A DNA stretch of 64,000 nucleotides, taken from NCBI GenBank assembly GCA_934630515.1, contig CAKTVV010000017.1, positions 5,305 through 69,304 of the forward strand, given 5' to 3'. Shown here in pieces: positions 40,861 through 49,471 of the stretch (position 1 is the stretch's first letter; every line of letters begins with the position of its first letter). The notes beneath the pieces are model-generated. The model had not been told where the DNA came from. It did not search any database and saw only the letters and a list, made by a program, of their open reading frames with translations. The position numbers and the translations under genes were made by a program. Source of the stretch: an uncultured Eubacteriales bacterium. GTDB taxonomy: Bacteria; Bacillota; Clostridia; Oscillospirales; Acutalibacteraceae.

Positions 40861-43272
40861 CTATTTCACTTGAATCCGGCGCACCGCCCGAAAATGCCAC
40901 CGCAGCAGCACCCGGCGGCGCACATTATACCGCAGCCAGCCCAAGCGCCGCCGCACGGTATTCTCCAGCGCCGTATGGGCGTCGGCGAGCCTCTCCGTCT
41001 GCTCCTCTGTGGGCAAATGATCACCGTAATGCAGCGCCATCACCGGACGCAGCGCCAGCCGCAACCGGTCGGTCTCCTCCGCACCCAGCAGCGGCTCCGC
41101 CCGGTTCAGACAGGCGGTGAGCGTATCGCCGGTGCGCAGCGGACAGCCCAGCCCCGCCAGCTGACGGAGTATATCCTGATAATAGTATTCTGCCCGGCGA
41201 GCCGCCACCGGATACCGCCGCCGCACCATCCCCGGACGCAGCAGCACCGCCGACAGTATACCCCGCAGCACCGCTGCCAGCACCACCAGCCCGCCTAACG
41301 CTGCCAGCAGCCATTCCAGCCGGATCACCAGAGTCCCTCCCTCCGGCGTTTCCGGCTCTTCCGGCTTCTCCGGCTCTTCCGGCTCCTCAGGCTTTTCCGG
41401 TTCCGTCGGCTCCTCCGGCGTCGGCGTCTCCTCCGGCTCGTCCGCCTCCTGCTGCTTCTGCACCAATCGGATTCGCCGCTCCGCCAGCAAATTGGCAGCC
41501 GGGTTCGGATCGTAGCTCAACCAGCCGATCCCCCGGAAGTAGCACTCCACCCACGCATATGCCTGAGCTGTGTCCGCCACGGTGTAGTCGCCCTGCTGCA
41601 CCAGCCGGTAGCCCGCCGCCAGCCGGGCGGGGATCCCCAGCGACCGTGCCATCGTCGCCATCGCCGTCGCATAATAGACCGAATAGCCCGCCTTTTGCTC
41701 CAACAGCTGATCCACCACCGTATCCCCGACGCCGAAAGGACCCGGCTGGTCGGTATAGCGAAATCCGGCGGATGCACTGAAATACCGGCACAGCCGTGCC
41801 GCCTGCTCCAGCGTCGTATCGCAGTCGGCGGCACAGAGGGCGGCGATCTCCGCCGCCTTTTTGGAATACCTCTTCGGCAGCTGGGTATACCGTTTCAGCT
41901 GCTCCGGATCGTCCAGGATCGGGTCATTTTTCACCGTCGAGCCGATCGCCAGCAGCTTCACAATGGAATCCTCGTCCAGTGCCGCCGCCCAGTACACCGC
42001 AGCCCGGAGGGTGTATTCATACCCATTCGGCATGGTGAAAAAGGTCAGCACCTCGCCATGGTCGTTGAACAGCAGCGGATTCTTGGTAGCCGTCTGCTCG
42101 GTGATCCCGGCGGTCTGCCCGATGGTGCCCAGGAAATTGGTGCCCTGCGTCATCTTCACATGGATCGTCCCCCGACGGGCGACCGTATCCATCTCCTCTT
42201 TCCATGTCCGGCTTTTGATCGCCTGCGAGTCCAGCAGCTCGGTCTGCTTCTGTCCGGCGGGACCGTTCAGCCGATACGCCGTGGAAAACGCCTTGGACCA
42301 CAGCTTCCCATCGTAGGTATCAAAGGTCGTCACCCGCATCAGCAGCCCCGCCGGGGCGTCCGTGACCGCCAGCACCGCCGAGGCGGGCGGCTTGCGGTTA
42401 CCGCCGATGTGCGAGCGTCTCGGCTGCAGCCCAAGCATACGCAGGGTCACATCGTCCGCCTCTTTTTGCTCCGTCAGATACAAGCCGGTGGCTGCCTGTG
42501 CATCCGCCGTCCATTCCGAGCTGCGCCGGGTACGCAGATGCGAGGTGTCCTCCGGCAGCAGCCACAGCATTCCTGCCGCCGTCGCTATGCACAGCACCCC
42601 CGCCACCGTCGGAACCACCCACTGCCGCCCCAGCGGCGTATATCGATCAAGCCGGGAAAACACCCGGCGACCCACATATTTATCCCGGGCAATAAGCGGA
42701 AAACCGCCCGCCAGAAAAGCGGCGATCGCCGGCACATCCGCCTGACTGTTACCGAATGCCACCACCAGCACCAGCGCCGTCACACACAGCAGCAGCGGGA
42801 TCCACGCCCGGCGGCACAGCCGCACCATGGCAAACAGCAGCAAATCCGCCCCGACATTCACCAGAATGTGTACCAGCCGCATATTCTCCGGAGTAAACAG
42901 CGGCGAGCTCTGCGGCAGATTTTTCAGCCACCAGGCGGCAAACGCCACCCCCTGCCGCCACGCCTCCTCCAGCGGTATTTTCGCCGCCAGCAGCCAGATC
43001 CGCCCACCAAGCAACGCCGCTCCCAACGCCGCCAGCGGCAGAAACCACCGCCGGGTCAGCAGCGCCGCCGCCAGCATACAAGCACCGGTCTGCCACAGCA
43101 GCGTCGGCACGCCGAGGGGATACGGAAACTGCACATTCAGCAGCAAGGCGACCCCCACCGCCAGCAGCCAGCCGCAGACGACCTCCCAGAGAAATTCTGC
43201 CCGGCTTTCCTTTGCCGCCGGGCGTTCCGGCTTTGCCGTGGGGCGAGCCGGCACACGTCTCCTGTGTCTCAC
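40861..43272 (-). CDS. TgpA-like transglutaminase-fold membrane protein, probably inactive
   Basis: An 803-residue membrane protein: about six N-terminal helices, an extracytoplasmic transglutaminase-like domain (about 480-600), a Pro/Glu-rich linker, another helix and a cytoplasmic tail. This is the TgpA/DUF3488 layout. The triad is degraded. The catalytic Cys position reads GYSVYYATAM (Ser531), the His position reads QAYAWVE (Tyr572), and only Asp588 (YDPNP) remains. The frame is open throughout and the rest of the fold is well kept, so it looks like a pseudoenzyme, not a decaying gene. It overlaps the DUF58 gene by 4 bases in a moxR-DUF58-transglutaminase operon. Confidence 0.88.
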   Translation of the reverse strand: MRHRRRVPARPTAKPERPAAKESRAEFLWEVVCGWLLAVGVALLLNVQFPYPLGVPTLLWQTGACMLAAALLTRRWFLPLAALGAALLGGRIWLLAAKIPLEEAWRQGVAFAAWWLKNLPQSSPLFTPENMRLVHILVNVGADLLLFAMVRLCRRAWIPLLLCVTALVLVVAFGNSQADVPAIAAFLAGGFPLIARDKYVGRRVFSRLDRYTPLGRQWVVPTVAGVLCIATAAGMLWLLPEDTSHLRTRRSSEWTADAQAATGLYLTEQKEADDVTLRMLGLQPRRSHIGGNRKPPASAVLAVTDAPAGLLMRVTTFDTYDGKLWSKAFSTAYRLNGPAGQKQTELLDSQAIKSRTWKEEMDTVARRGTIHVKMTQGTNFLGTIGQTAGITEQTATKNPLLFNDHGEVLTFFTMPNGYEYTLRAAVYWAAALDEDSIVKLLAIGSTVKNDPILDDPEQLKRYTQLPKRYSKKAAEIAALCAADCDTTLEQAARLCRYFSASAGFRYTDQPGPFGVGDTVVDQLLEQKAGYSVYYATAMATMARSLGIPARLAAGYRLVQQGDYTVADTAQAYAWVECYFRGIGWLSYDPNPAANLLAERRIRLVQKQQEADEPEETPTPEEPTEPEKPEEPEEPEKPEEPETPEGGTLVIRLEWLLAALGGLVVLAAVLRGILSAVLLRPGMVRRRYPVAARRAEYYYQDILRQLAGLGCPLRTGDTLTACLNRAEPLLGAEETDRLRLALRPVMALHYGDHLPTEEQTERLADAHTALENTVRRRLGWLRYNVRRRVLLRWHFRAVRRIQVK

Positions 43273-44474
43273 AGCACATCCCCCACCTTCTCCGGAATAT
43301 CCGCCGTCTGACCAAGCCGCACGACCTGCGCAAAGCTATCCTCTCCGAAAAGCGTGGATGCATCCGCTCCCGTCTGCGGCTCCGTCGGCACCAGACAGGA
43401 TACCTGCAGACCATGCTCCTGCAAGGTATGCAAAGATGTCAGCAGTGCTGCGGAGGGCTGTGCGGTCACCACCCGCACGGCGCCTACGGCAATAAAGTCC
43501 GCATCCCGCAGCTGCCAGGGATCCAACGGCTGGGGCAACGTCCAGAATTTTGCCTCCGCCAGCTGCCGCCGCAGCGGCTCCAGCTCCGTCTCCTCCCGCA
43601 GCCAGCATTCGGTCATCCAGACGCCATCCGCCACCCGCACCAGCAGCAGCCGCACAGTCTGACCAGCCGTCAGGGCATGCTGCACCAGCGACAGAGCCGT
43701 CTCCGCCGCCAGATCCGCCAGCGCTGCCGTTTCCTTGCCGGGGCATGCCATGTCCAGCAAAAGCAGCAGCTGCGCACTACCCTGCGCCTCATACTGGCGC
43801 ACATAGAGCTTGCCCGCCCGGGCCGTCTGCTTCCAATGGATGCGCCGCAGCGAATCCCCGGTCTGATACAGGCGGGTATCCCCGAACAGCTCCCCGTCCG
43901 AGGCGCTGTGACCCTGCCCGGCAGAAGCGCCGCTGCCAGCTGCCAGCGGCTCGCCCCCGGACAGCGGATACGCCCGAGGCAACACCAACAGCGGCTGCTG
44001 CAACCGACGGCAACGAAACGGCGGCAGCGAAAACAGACCGAATACGTCCTGCACCCGCAGCCGCTCCGGACCCACCATCCAGCACCCCCGGTGGGGGCAA
44101 TCCAATTCAAAGGCAAACCGGCGTGACCGCCGCCCCAGCGAAGGCAGCAAAAATAGAGCGTGGCGCTGCCGCAGAGCTTTCTGTGCCTTACCCGCACCCG
44201 GCGGAAGAATGGACACATGTCCCAGCACCGGCAGCAGCACCACACCTTGCAGCGACAGGGTGTAGGTCACCGTCGATTCCCGCAGCACCTCGTCCGCCGA
44301 CAGCGTCCCCTCCGCCCGCAGAGATAAAGCCACCGACAGCATAGACACCACCGCATAGGCGATAAACACCCCGATGCACAGCCCCGCCATCAGCAGGCTC
44401 CGCAGTCCGCTGCCCAGCGCCAATATCAGCAGCCCTCCGTCCAGCAGAAGGCAGATCGTTCCCCGTACCGTCAT
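43269..44474 (-). CDS. DUF58-domain protein
   Basis: A 401-residue protein with two N-terminal membrane helices (residues about 5-45) and a DUF58 domain of von Willebrand A-like type. The signature is DGELFGDTRLYQTGDSLRRIHWKQTARAGKLYVRQYEAQGS. Such proteins work with MoxR ATPases in assembling or activating membrane or surface complexes. I use the ATG at 44474 with GGAGAGGAG upstream. It follows moxR by 25 bases and overlaps the next gene by 4. Confidence 0.9.
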   Translation of the reverse strand: MTVRGTICLLLDGGLLILALGSGLRSLLMAGLCIGVFIAYAVVSMLSVALSLRAEGTLSADEVLRESTVTYTLSLQGVVLLPVLGHVSILPPGAGKAQKALRQRHALFLLPSLGRRSRRFAFELDCPHRGCWMVGPERLRVQDVFGLFSLPPFRCRRLQQPLLVLPRAYPLSGGEPLAAGSGASAGQGHSASDGELFGDTRLYQTGDSLRRIHWKQTARAGKLYVRQYEAQGSAQLLLLLDMACPGKETAALADLAAETALSLVQHALTAGQTVRLLLVRVADGVWMTECWLREETELEPLRRQLAEAKFWTLPQPLDPWQLRDADFIAVGAVRVVTAQPSAALLTSLHTLQEHGLQVSCLVPTEPQTGADASTLFGEDSFAQVVRLGQTADIPEKVGDVL

Positions 44475-44499
44475 GACCGACCGCTCCTCTCCGGGGGCA

Positions 44500-45441
44500 T
44501 CAGCCACGCACCTTCGGCACCCGTAGCGAGCGCAGAATGTCCGTCACCACATCCTCCGCCGTGGTACCGGGGGCGCCGGAGCGATTCTTCATCACCATCC
44601 GGTGCGCCAGCACGCAGGGAGCCAGCTCCTGAATATCCTCCGGCAGCACATAATCCCGCCCCTCCAGAATCGCCCGTCCGCAGGATGCCCGCATCAGAGC
44701 GATGGAGCCGCGGGGGCTGACGCCCAGCGCTACCCCCTCGGTACTGCGGGTGGTCTCCACCACCTGCACCATATACTCCATCAACGCCTCGTCCACCCGG
44801 ATGGTGGGCAGCGCCTGCTGCATCGCCAGAATATCCGCCGCATCCGCCACCGGCTCCAACCGGGTTCGATCCGTGACCGACCGATGGCTGCGGAGAATCT
44901 CCAGCTCCTCCGCCCGGGTGGGATATCCCATATGGATCTGCATCAGAAACCGATCCAGCTGCGCCTCCGGCAACGGATACGTCCCCGCCATCTCCACCGG
45001 ATTCTGCGTCGCCAGCACCATAAAGGGATGGGGCAGCGGATAGGTCACCCCATCCACCGTCACCTGCCGCTCCTGCATGGCCTCCAGCAGCGCCGCCTGC
45101 GTCTTGGGGCTGGCTCGGTTGATCTCATCCGCCAGCACGATCTGATTATGGACGCTGCCGGAATGAAATACCGAGTCGCCGCTTTGCAAACGGATCACGT
45201 TGAAGCCGGTGATGTCGGAGGGCAACACATCAGGCGTGAACTGGATGCGCTGAAAGGAGCAGCCCAGCGACGCAGCCAGCGCCGACACCGCCGTGGTTTT
45301 CCCCAGACCCGGCAGATCCTCCACCAGCACATGACCGGCACAGATCAAAGCGATCAGCAGCCGGTCGATGACCGCATCCTTGCCGATCACCGCCTGCTGC
45401 ATATTCCGTTTGATGGCTTGCAGACAGCTTGCAAACTCCAT
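44500..45441 (-). CDS. MoxR-family AAA+ ATPase
   Basis: A 313-residue AAA+ chaperone-like ATPase with Walker A GLGKTTAV near residue 45, Walker B ILADEINRASPKTQAALLEAMQE, sensor 1 ATQNPVE, an arginine finger region and sensor 2 (GVSPRGSIALMRA). MoxR ATPases mature partner proteins, here most likely the DUF58 and transglutaminase-like products of the same operon. A CAGGAGGG site precedes the ATG. A leader of about 290 nt lies upstream. Confidence 0.93.
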   Translation of the reverse strand: MEFASCLQAIKRNMQQAVIGKDAVIDRLLIALICAGHVLVEDLPGLGKTTAVSALAASLGCSFQRIQFTPDVLPSDITGFNVIRLQSGDSVFHSGSVHNQIVLADEINRASPKTQAALLEAMQERQVTVDGVTYPLPHPFMVLATQNPVEMAGTYPLPEAQLDRFLMQIHMGYPTRAEELEILRSHRSVTDRTRLEPVADAADILAMQQALPTIRVDEALMEYMVQVVETTRSTEGVALGVSPRGSIALMRASCGRAILEGRDYVLPEDIQELAPCVLAHRMVMKNRSGAPGTTAEDVVTDILRSLRVPKVRG

Positions 45442-45731
45442 GGATTCCCTCCTGTAATGCTTTCATCTAACCAACGCACGGGATACGGCCGCTCCCGAAT
45501 CGGTATATCCCGTATTGCTTTTCTTATCATTTGGGATACGACTGTATTTCCGTGTTTTCCGACCTTCAAGGCAGAAAATATTCTCGCACCCGGTCAGCAA
45601 TTTCGGTAAACCGCGTATTGCAGCGGCGGGACAGCCCGACCGAAGAAACGGCCGTATCCCATGCGAGAGCATCAAAGCCGCTGCGCACGGCTTCGTCCCG
45701 AAATCCGTCATATCCCAATGACTCTGTCTAA
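45442..45731 (-). promoter_or_regulatory. Long repeat-rich leader of the moxR operon
   Basis: About 290 nt between the predicted transcription start and moxR. The hexamer GGGATA or its complement occurs five times in alternating orientation, including the exact 12-bp inverted pair at 45480-45491 and 45649-45660, and a 7-bp pair CGGGATA/TATCCCG close to the gene. TTGGTTAGA occurs at both ends. A 141-codon frame crosses the region without a clear ribosome site and I do not regard it as a gene. Extensive RNA structure is likely. Confidence 0.5.
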
Positions 45732-45738
45732 CCAAATA

Positions 45739-45767
45739 ATTATACCGGATTCTTTGCGAGGGGACAA
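45739..45767 (-). promoter_or_regulatory. Promoter of the moxR operon
   Basis: On the minus strand TTGTCC (45767-45762), 17 bases, TATAAT (45744-45739). Confidence 0.78.
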
Positions 45768-45825
45768 TGGTGGTTTCACCCAAAAAAACGCCAGAAAACC
45801 TATGCACAATGCCAGTCAGCGACCG

Positions 45826-45854
45826 TTGACTTTCGGGATTCCTCTTGCTATAAT
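45826..45854 (+). promoter_or_regulatory. Promoter of the PhnP-like hydrolase gene
   Basis: TTGACT (45826-45831), 17 bases, TATAAT (45849-45854), about 33 bases before the start codon. Confidence 0.82.
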
Positions 45855-45887
45855 GGGGAAAAACAAAAAACGGAGGATCACCGGACA

Positions 45888-46715
45888 ATGCAATTGATTT
45901 ATTTGGGTACTGCCGCGGCAGAGGGGATTCCCGGCGCTTTCTGCTCCTGCGCCATTTGCCAGGAGGCGCGCCGGCTGGGCGGGCGCAATATCCGCACCCG
46001 CAGCCAGGCGCTCATCGACGGACAGCTGTTGCTGGATCTGGGGCCGGACACCTATCTCCACACCCTGTACGGCCGGCTGGATTTACGCAAGGTCCATACC
46101 TGTCTCATCACCCACACCCACTCCGACCACCTGTATGCGGAGGAGCTGTACAACCGCTGCCCCGGGTTCGCCCATATGGACGCGGAATTTCCGCTGACCG
46201 TATACGGCTCCGCCGAGACCGCCGCACAATTGCAGGCGCAGCTGGGAGGCGTCCTGTTGGACTCCGACCGGGTGCTCACCCAGACCGTGGAACCGTTTGT
46301 CACCTTTGAGACCCACGGGTATACCGTCACGCCGCTGCCGGCGCAACACGGCACTGCGCAGCCGCTGGTATACATCATCCAAAAGGACGGCAAGGCGCTG
46401 CTGTACGCCCACGATACCAGCAGCTTTGACGAGGAGACCTGGAGCTGGCTGGAAAGCAGCGGGCTGCATCTGGATCTGGTGTCCATGGACTGCACCTCCG
46501 GGATTGTCCATATTGAGTATCGAGGTCACATGAACTTTGAGCGGAATGCTGCGTTTGTGGAGCGGCTGCGCCGGGCAGGGGTCATCGACGACCGCACCCG
46601 GCTCATCGCCAACCATTTCTCCCACAACGGCTGCATCAGCTACGACGACGCACTGGATCCCGCCGTCAACGGCGGACTGGAGATCTCCTACGACGGTATG
46701 ACTGTGGAAATTTAA
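45888..46715 (+). CDS. PhnP-like metallo-beta-lactamase fold hydrolase
   Basis: A 275-residue cytoplasmic hydrolase of the PhnP/tRNase Z-like branch. It has the N-terminal LGTAAAEGIPGAFCSCAICQEARR with a Cys-rich metal site, the THTHSDHLYAEEL metal motif, the YAHDTSSFDEE Asp ligand and a late His (NHFSHNG). PhnP hydrolyses cyclic phosphodiesters in phosphonate breakdown; no phn genes are nearby, so the substrate remains unknown. It has its own promoter and terminator. Confidence 0.85.
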   Translation: MQLIYLGTAAAEGIPGAFCSCAICQEARRLGGRNIRTRSQALIDGQLLLDLGPDTYLHTLYGRLDLRKVHTCLITHTHSDHLYAEELYNRCPGFAHMDAEFPLTVYGSAETAAQLQAQLGGVLLDSDRVLTQTVEPFVTFETHGYTVTPLPAQHGTAQPLVYIIQKDGKALLYAHDTSSFDEETWSWLESSGLHLDLVSMDCTSGIVHIEYRGHMNFERNAAFVERLRRAGVIDDRTRLIANHFSHNGCISYDDALDPAVNGGLEISYDGMTVEI

Positions 46716-46748
46716 CGGCAGCACGCAGACGCTGCCCATATCGACTCA

Positions 46749-46792
46749 AAAAACAGTGGTTGCCGCCGCAGCAGCAACCACTGTTTTCATGC
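46749..46792. terminator. Terminator after the PhnP-like gene
   Basis: A 13-bp stem (46751-46763 with 46774-46786) followed by T residues on the plus strand. A-runs on the other side could serve the leftward PTS gene. Confidence 0.8.
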
Positions 46793-46933
46793 ATGAGATA
46801 TGCGCTCGGAGATTTTCGACGAACCGCATATTTTAGCGGCGCATTGCCCGCCAAAGAAAACTGCCGTGTTCCGCACACAGGGTCGCAAAGGCAGCCAACA
46901 TGCGATCTCGCCGAAAAAGCGTCCCGCCTATAC

Positions 46934-47995
46934 TTACAGCTCCAGTTTCATGTCACCGGGACGGATCCAACCGATGCGCCGCAGCAGAGCGGCAAACACC
47001 AGCGACAGCACGGCCGGCGCCACGATACACACCACGGCGATTCCCAGCCAAGTCCGGGCGCTGCCGCCCATCGCCGACAGGATCCCCAGCGGCCCTACCA
47101 GACCGCAGGTCCCCATACCGGCGGATACGCCGGTGCACTCCAGCCGGAACACCAGCGTGGAGAGCGGTCCGGTAATGGCAGACGCCAGCGTCGCCGGGAT
47201 CCAGATGCGGGGATTCTTCACGATATTCCCCATCTGCAGCATGGAGGTACCCAGCCCCTGCGCCACAAGACCGCCCCACTTATTTTCCCGGAAGCTGATT
47301 ACGGCAAAGCCCACCATCTGGGCGCAGCACCCGGCGGTAGCGGCACCTCCCGCCAGACCGGTAATGCCGATCATGGCGCAGATCGCAGCAGAGCTGATAG
47401 GCAGGGTAAGAATGATCCCCACCACCACAGACACCAGCGCTCCCATCAGCAGGGGCTGCAATTCGGTGGCGGTGTTGATGAAATGTCCCAGCCAATACAT
47501 CAGATAGGCGATGGCGGGGCAGATCAGCTTAGCCACCAGCATACCGGACAGAATGGTGGTCACCGGGGTCACCAGTATGTCAATGGGGGTCTCCTTGGAT
47601 ACCATCTTGCCCAGCTCCACCGCCACGATCACCACCAGAAAGGCGCCGGCGGGTCCCGCCGTCACCTGCAGCGGCTCCGCCCCACCGACGGCGATGGAGG
47701 TGCCCAGGCCGTTGCCGATCATCCCCACCACAGCAGCGGACAGCAGCACCAGCGGCGGTGCCTGCAGGGTATAGCCGATGGCAACGCCCAGCGCCGCCCC
47801 GGTCGCCGAGGTGGCAAATCCGGCGATCTCCGTGAACAGCGCCCACCCGGTATACTGCCCCAGCGTCTTGAAGATCGTACCGATCAGCAGTGTGGAGAAC
47901 AGCCCCAGTGCCATGCTGCCCATAGCGTCGATGAAGTACAATTTCCACGACGGACGAATGCTTTTGCGCTCCAGAAAGCTCTTAAAGCGATCCAT
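46934..47995 (-). CDS. PTS EIIC-like transporter (PfoR type)
   Basis: A 353-residue polytopic protein of the PTS_EIIC_2/PfoR family with about nine hydrophobic segments and Gly-rich turns (GNGLGTSIAVGGAEPLQVTAGPAGAF, MGTCGLVGPLG). In Clostridium perfringens the relative PfoR was first described as a regulator of toxin genes, but the fold is that of a sugar-type EIIC. No EIIA or EIIB domain is fused or adjacent, so the substrate and coupling are unknown. A GGGGGT site precedes the ATG. Confidence 0.83.
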   Translation of the reverse strand: MDRFKSFLERKSIRPSWKLYFIDAMGSMALGLFSTLLIGTIFKTLGQYTGWALFTEIAGFATSATGAALGVAIGYTLQAPPLVLLSAAVVGMIGNGLGTSIAVGGAEPLQVTAGPAGAFLVVIVAVELGKMVSKETPIDILVTPVTTILSGMLVAKLICPAIAYLMYWLGHFINTATELQPLLMGALVSVVVGIILTLPISSAAICAMIGITGLAGGAATAGCCAQMVGFAVISFRENKWGGLVAQGLGTSMLQMGNIVKNPRIWIPATLASAITGPLSTLVFRLECTGVSAGMGTCGLVGPLGILSAMGGSARTWLGIAVVCIVAPAVLSLVFAALLRRIGWIRPGDMKLEL

Positions 47996-48021
47996 TTTCT
48001 AACCCCCATACCGTTTTTCTC

Positions 48022-48050
48022 ATTGTACCACTACCACCAACGGATTACAA
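48022..48050 (-). promoter_or_regulatory. Promoter of the PfoR-like gene
   Basis: On the minus strand TTGTAA (48050-48045), 17 bases, TACAAT (48027-48022). Confidence 0.7.
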
Positions 48051-48108
48051 GCGACGAAACCACCCGATTTTCGGGCTTTTTCCACCAATTTACAGGAGGT
48101 TTTACTAT

Positions 48109-48489
48109 ATGGCGATTGCCACTGTGCTGCTCTATAATTTAGGCGACGACACCGACCGGGGACGGGCGGTGCGCCGGCTGTGCGCTCAACAAAAGCTGCG
48201 GGTGCGGGGTGTTTTGCCCGCCCAGCAGACCCAGACGCTCGCCGCCCTGCTGGCGGGTGAGCTGCCCGCAGCGCCCCCGCCGCCGCAGCCCTTCACCGAC
48301 CCGGTGCTGGTGATGGCGTTTCTGTCCCCCGGCGTCCAAAACCGCCTGCTGCGGGGGCTGCGCTCTTTGCCGCCGATCCCTCTCAAGGCGGTGCTGACCG
48401 CCACCAACAGCCAATGGACGGGGATCCAGCTGCACGAAGAGCTGCAGCGGGAGCACGCTGCCTTTCACGGCGGGGAGAGCCAGCCATGA
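48109..48489 (+). CDS. DUF3783 domain protein
   Basis: A 126-residue protein with the DUF3783 pattern: an N-terminal VLLYNLG strand, FTDPVLVMAFLSPGVQNRLLRGLRS, and the C-terminal IPLKAVLTATNSQWTGIQLHEELQREH. The function is unknown. A CAGGAGG site precedes the ATG. It overlaps the next gene by 4 bases (ATGA), so the two are coupled. Confidence 0.8.
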   Translation: MAIATVLLYNLGDDTDRGRAVRRLCAQQKLRVRGVLPAQQTQTLAALLAGELPAAPPPPQPFTDPVLVMAFLSPGVQNRLLRGLRSLPPIPLKAVLTATNSQWTGIQLHEELQREHAAFHGGESQP

Positions 48490-49106
48490 GAGAGTATCCG
48501 CTGAACACACTGGGGCTGGCACACCAGTTTCTGGCGGCGCACCTCCAACCGGGCAATCGCTGCATCGACGCCACCGTAGGACGGGGACGGGATACGCTGT
48601 TTTTGGCGCAGCTGGTGGGGGCGACCGGACAGGTCATCGGGCTGGATATTCAACCGGAGGCGATCGACTCCGCCCGCCAGCTGCTGGAGAGTCACGGTCT
48701 GCCGGTGGAGACAGTCTATTCCCCCACCGCTGCGCCGGGTGTCCTCCCGGCTGCGCCACGGATACAGCTGTATGAGGATTGCCACAGCCACATCGCCCGA
48801 TACGCCGCCCCGGAAAGCGTGGACGCCATCGTGTTCAACTTCGGCTGGCTCCCCGGCGGCGATCACAGCCGGTTTTCCACCGCCAAGACCAGCGTTCCGG
48901 CGGTAGAGGCGGCGCTGACACTGCTGAAGCCCGGCGGCGTCATGAGCCTATCCCTATATCACGGACGCAACAACGGCACCGCCGAGCGGGACACACTGCT
49001 GGCCTTTCTCGCTACGATCGACAATCGCCGGTATACGGTGCTGCAAGGTACATTTCTCAACCGCACCGGCGATATTCCGGTGCCGATATTTCTCTTTCGG
49101 GAATGA
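48486..49106 (+). CDS. Class I SAM methyltransferase, YtqB-like
   Basis: A 206-residue methyltransferase of the putative rRNA methylase (YtqB) family. The SAM site reads CIDATVGRGRDTLFLAQLVG with VIGLDIQPEAID, then VFNFGWLPGGDHS and a late SLYHGRNNGTAERD segment. Bacillus relatives act on tRNA wobble uridines (TrmR/YtqB-type), which is a possible role here but not certain. The ATG overlaps the preceding stop codon. Confidence 0.87.
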   Translation: MREYPLNTLGLAHQFLAAHLQPGNRCIDATVGRGRDTLFLAQLVGATGQVIGLDIQPEAIDSARQLLESHGLPVETVYSPTAAPGVLPAAPRIQLYEDCHSHIARYAAPESVDAIVFNFGWLPGGDHSRFSTAKTSVPAVEAALTLLKPGGVMSLSLYHGRNNGTAERDTLLAFLATIDNRRYTVLQGTFLNRTGDIPVPIFLFRE

Positions 49107-49139
49107 CCCACCATACGCAAAACCGCACACAGCCCTGTC

Positions 49140-49176
49140 GCTCCCTCCCGCATTTGCGGGAGGGAGCTTTGGTTTT
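49140..49176 (+). terminator. Terminator after the methyltransferase gene
   Basis: A perfect 12-bp stem (49140-49151 with 49156-49167), ATTT loop, then TTTGGTTTT. Confidence 0.88.
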
Positions 49177-49296
49177 CCCCCGCAAACGGACAGCAGCGCT
49201 ATCGTCGCCCAGCGCACAGACCGTCTCTGTCCGGACGAAAAACACAGCCTTCCGACGGAGCACTTCATTCCTTCTGAAGAATTTATTGAAAACCTG

Positions 49297-49347
49297 TTGA
49301 CAACAAATCTGAAATGGTTTACTATACACTTGTAGCGTTAACGTTAA
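49297..49347 (+). promoter_or_regulatory. Promoter and LacI-like operator of the sugar operon
   Basis: TTGACA (49297-49302), 17 bases, TACTAT (49320-49325). Just downstream, over the expected start site, lie the overlapping palindromes CGTTAACG (49336-49343) and TTAACGTTAA (49338-49347). They resemble LacI/GalR-family operators. No regulator gene is in the window. Confidence 0.7.
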
Positions 49348-49471
49348 TATTATTCAATTTACACCAATTATTTAGTTACTTAACGTAAAAACGCTGTTTT
49401 GATCCATATTTCAACGTCGCAGAAAGCCGCCGGACGGCTACATTTCTCACTGCGGCAGAAAGGTGCGTTTT
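49348..49471 (+). other. Leader of the decayed sugar operon
   Basis: AT-rich for about 50 bases after the operator, then a normal ribosome site (GAAAGGTG) for the first gene. Together with 49177-49296 on the other side of the promoter, no gene is seen in the 365-base gap that follows the methyltransferase. Confidence 0.4.

Noticed and set aside
45463..45888. 141-codon minus-strand ORF upstream of moxR
   Set aside because: It spans the moxR promoter and its start lies within the promoter region of the divergent gene; no ribosome site and no protein-like pattern.
48064..48083. Short CCCGA/TCGGG hairpin with T-run as a terminator before the DUF3783 gene
   Set aside because: The stem is only five base pairs and no upstream plus-strand gene would need it.
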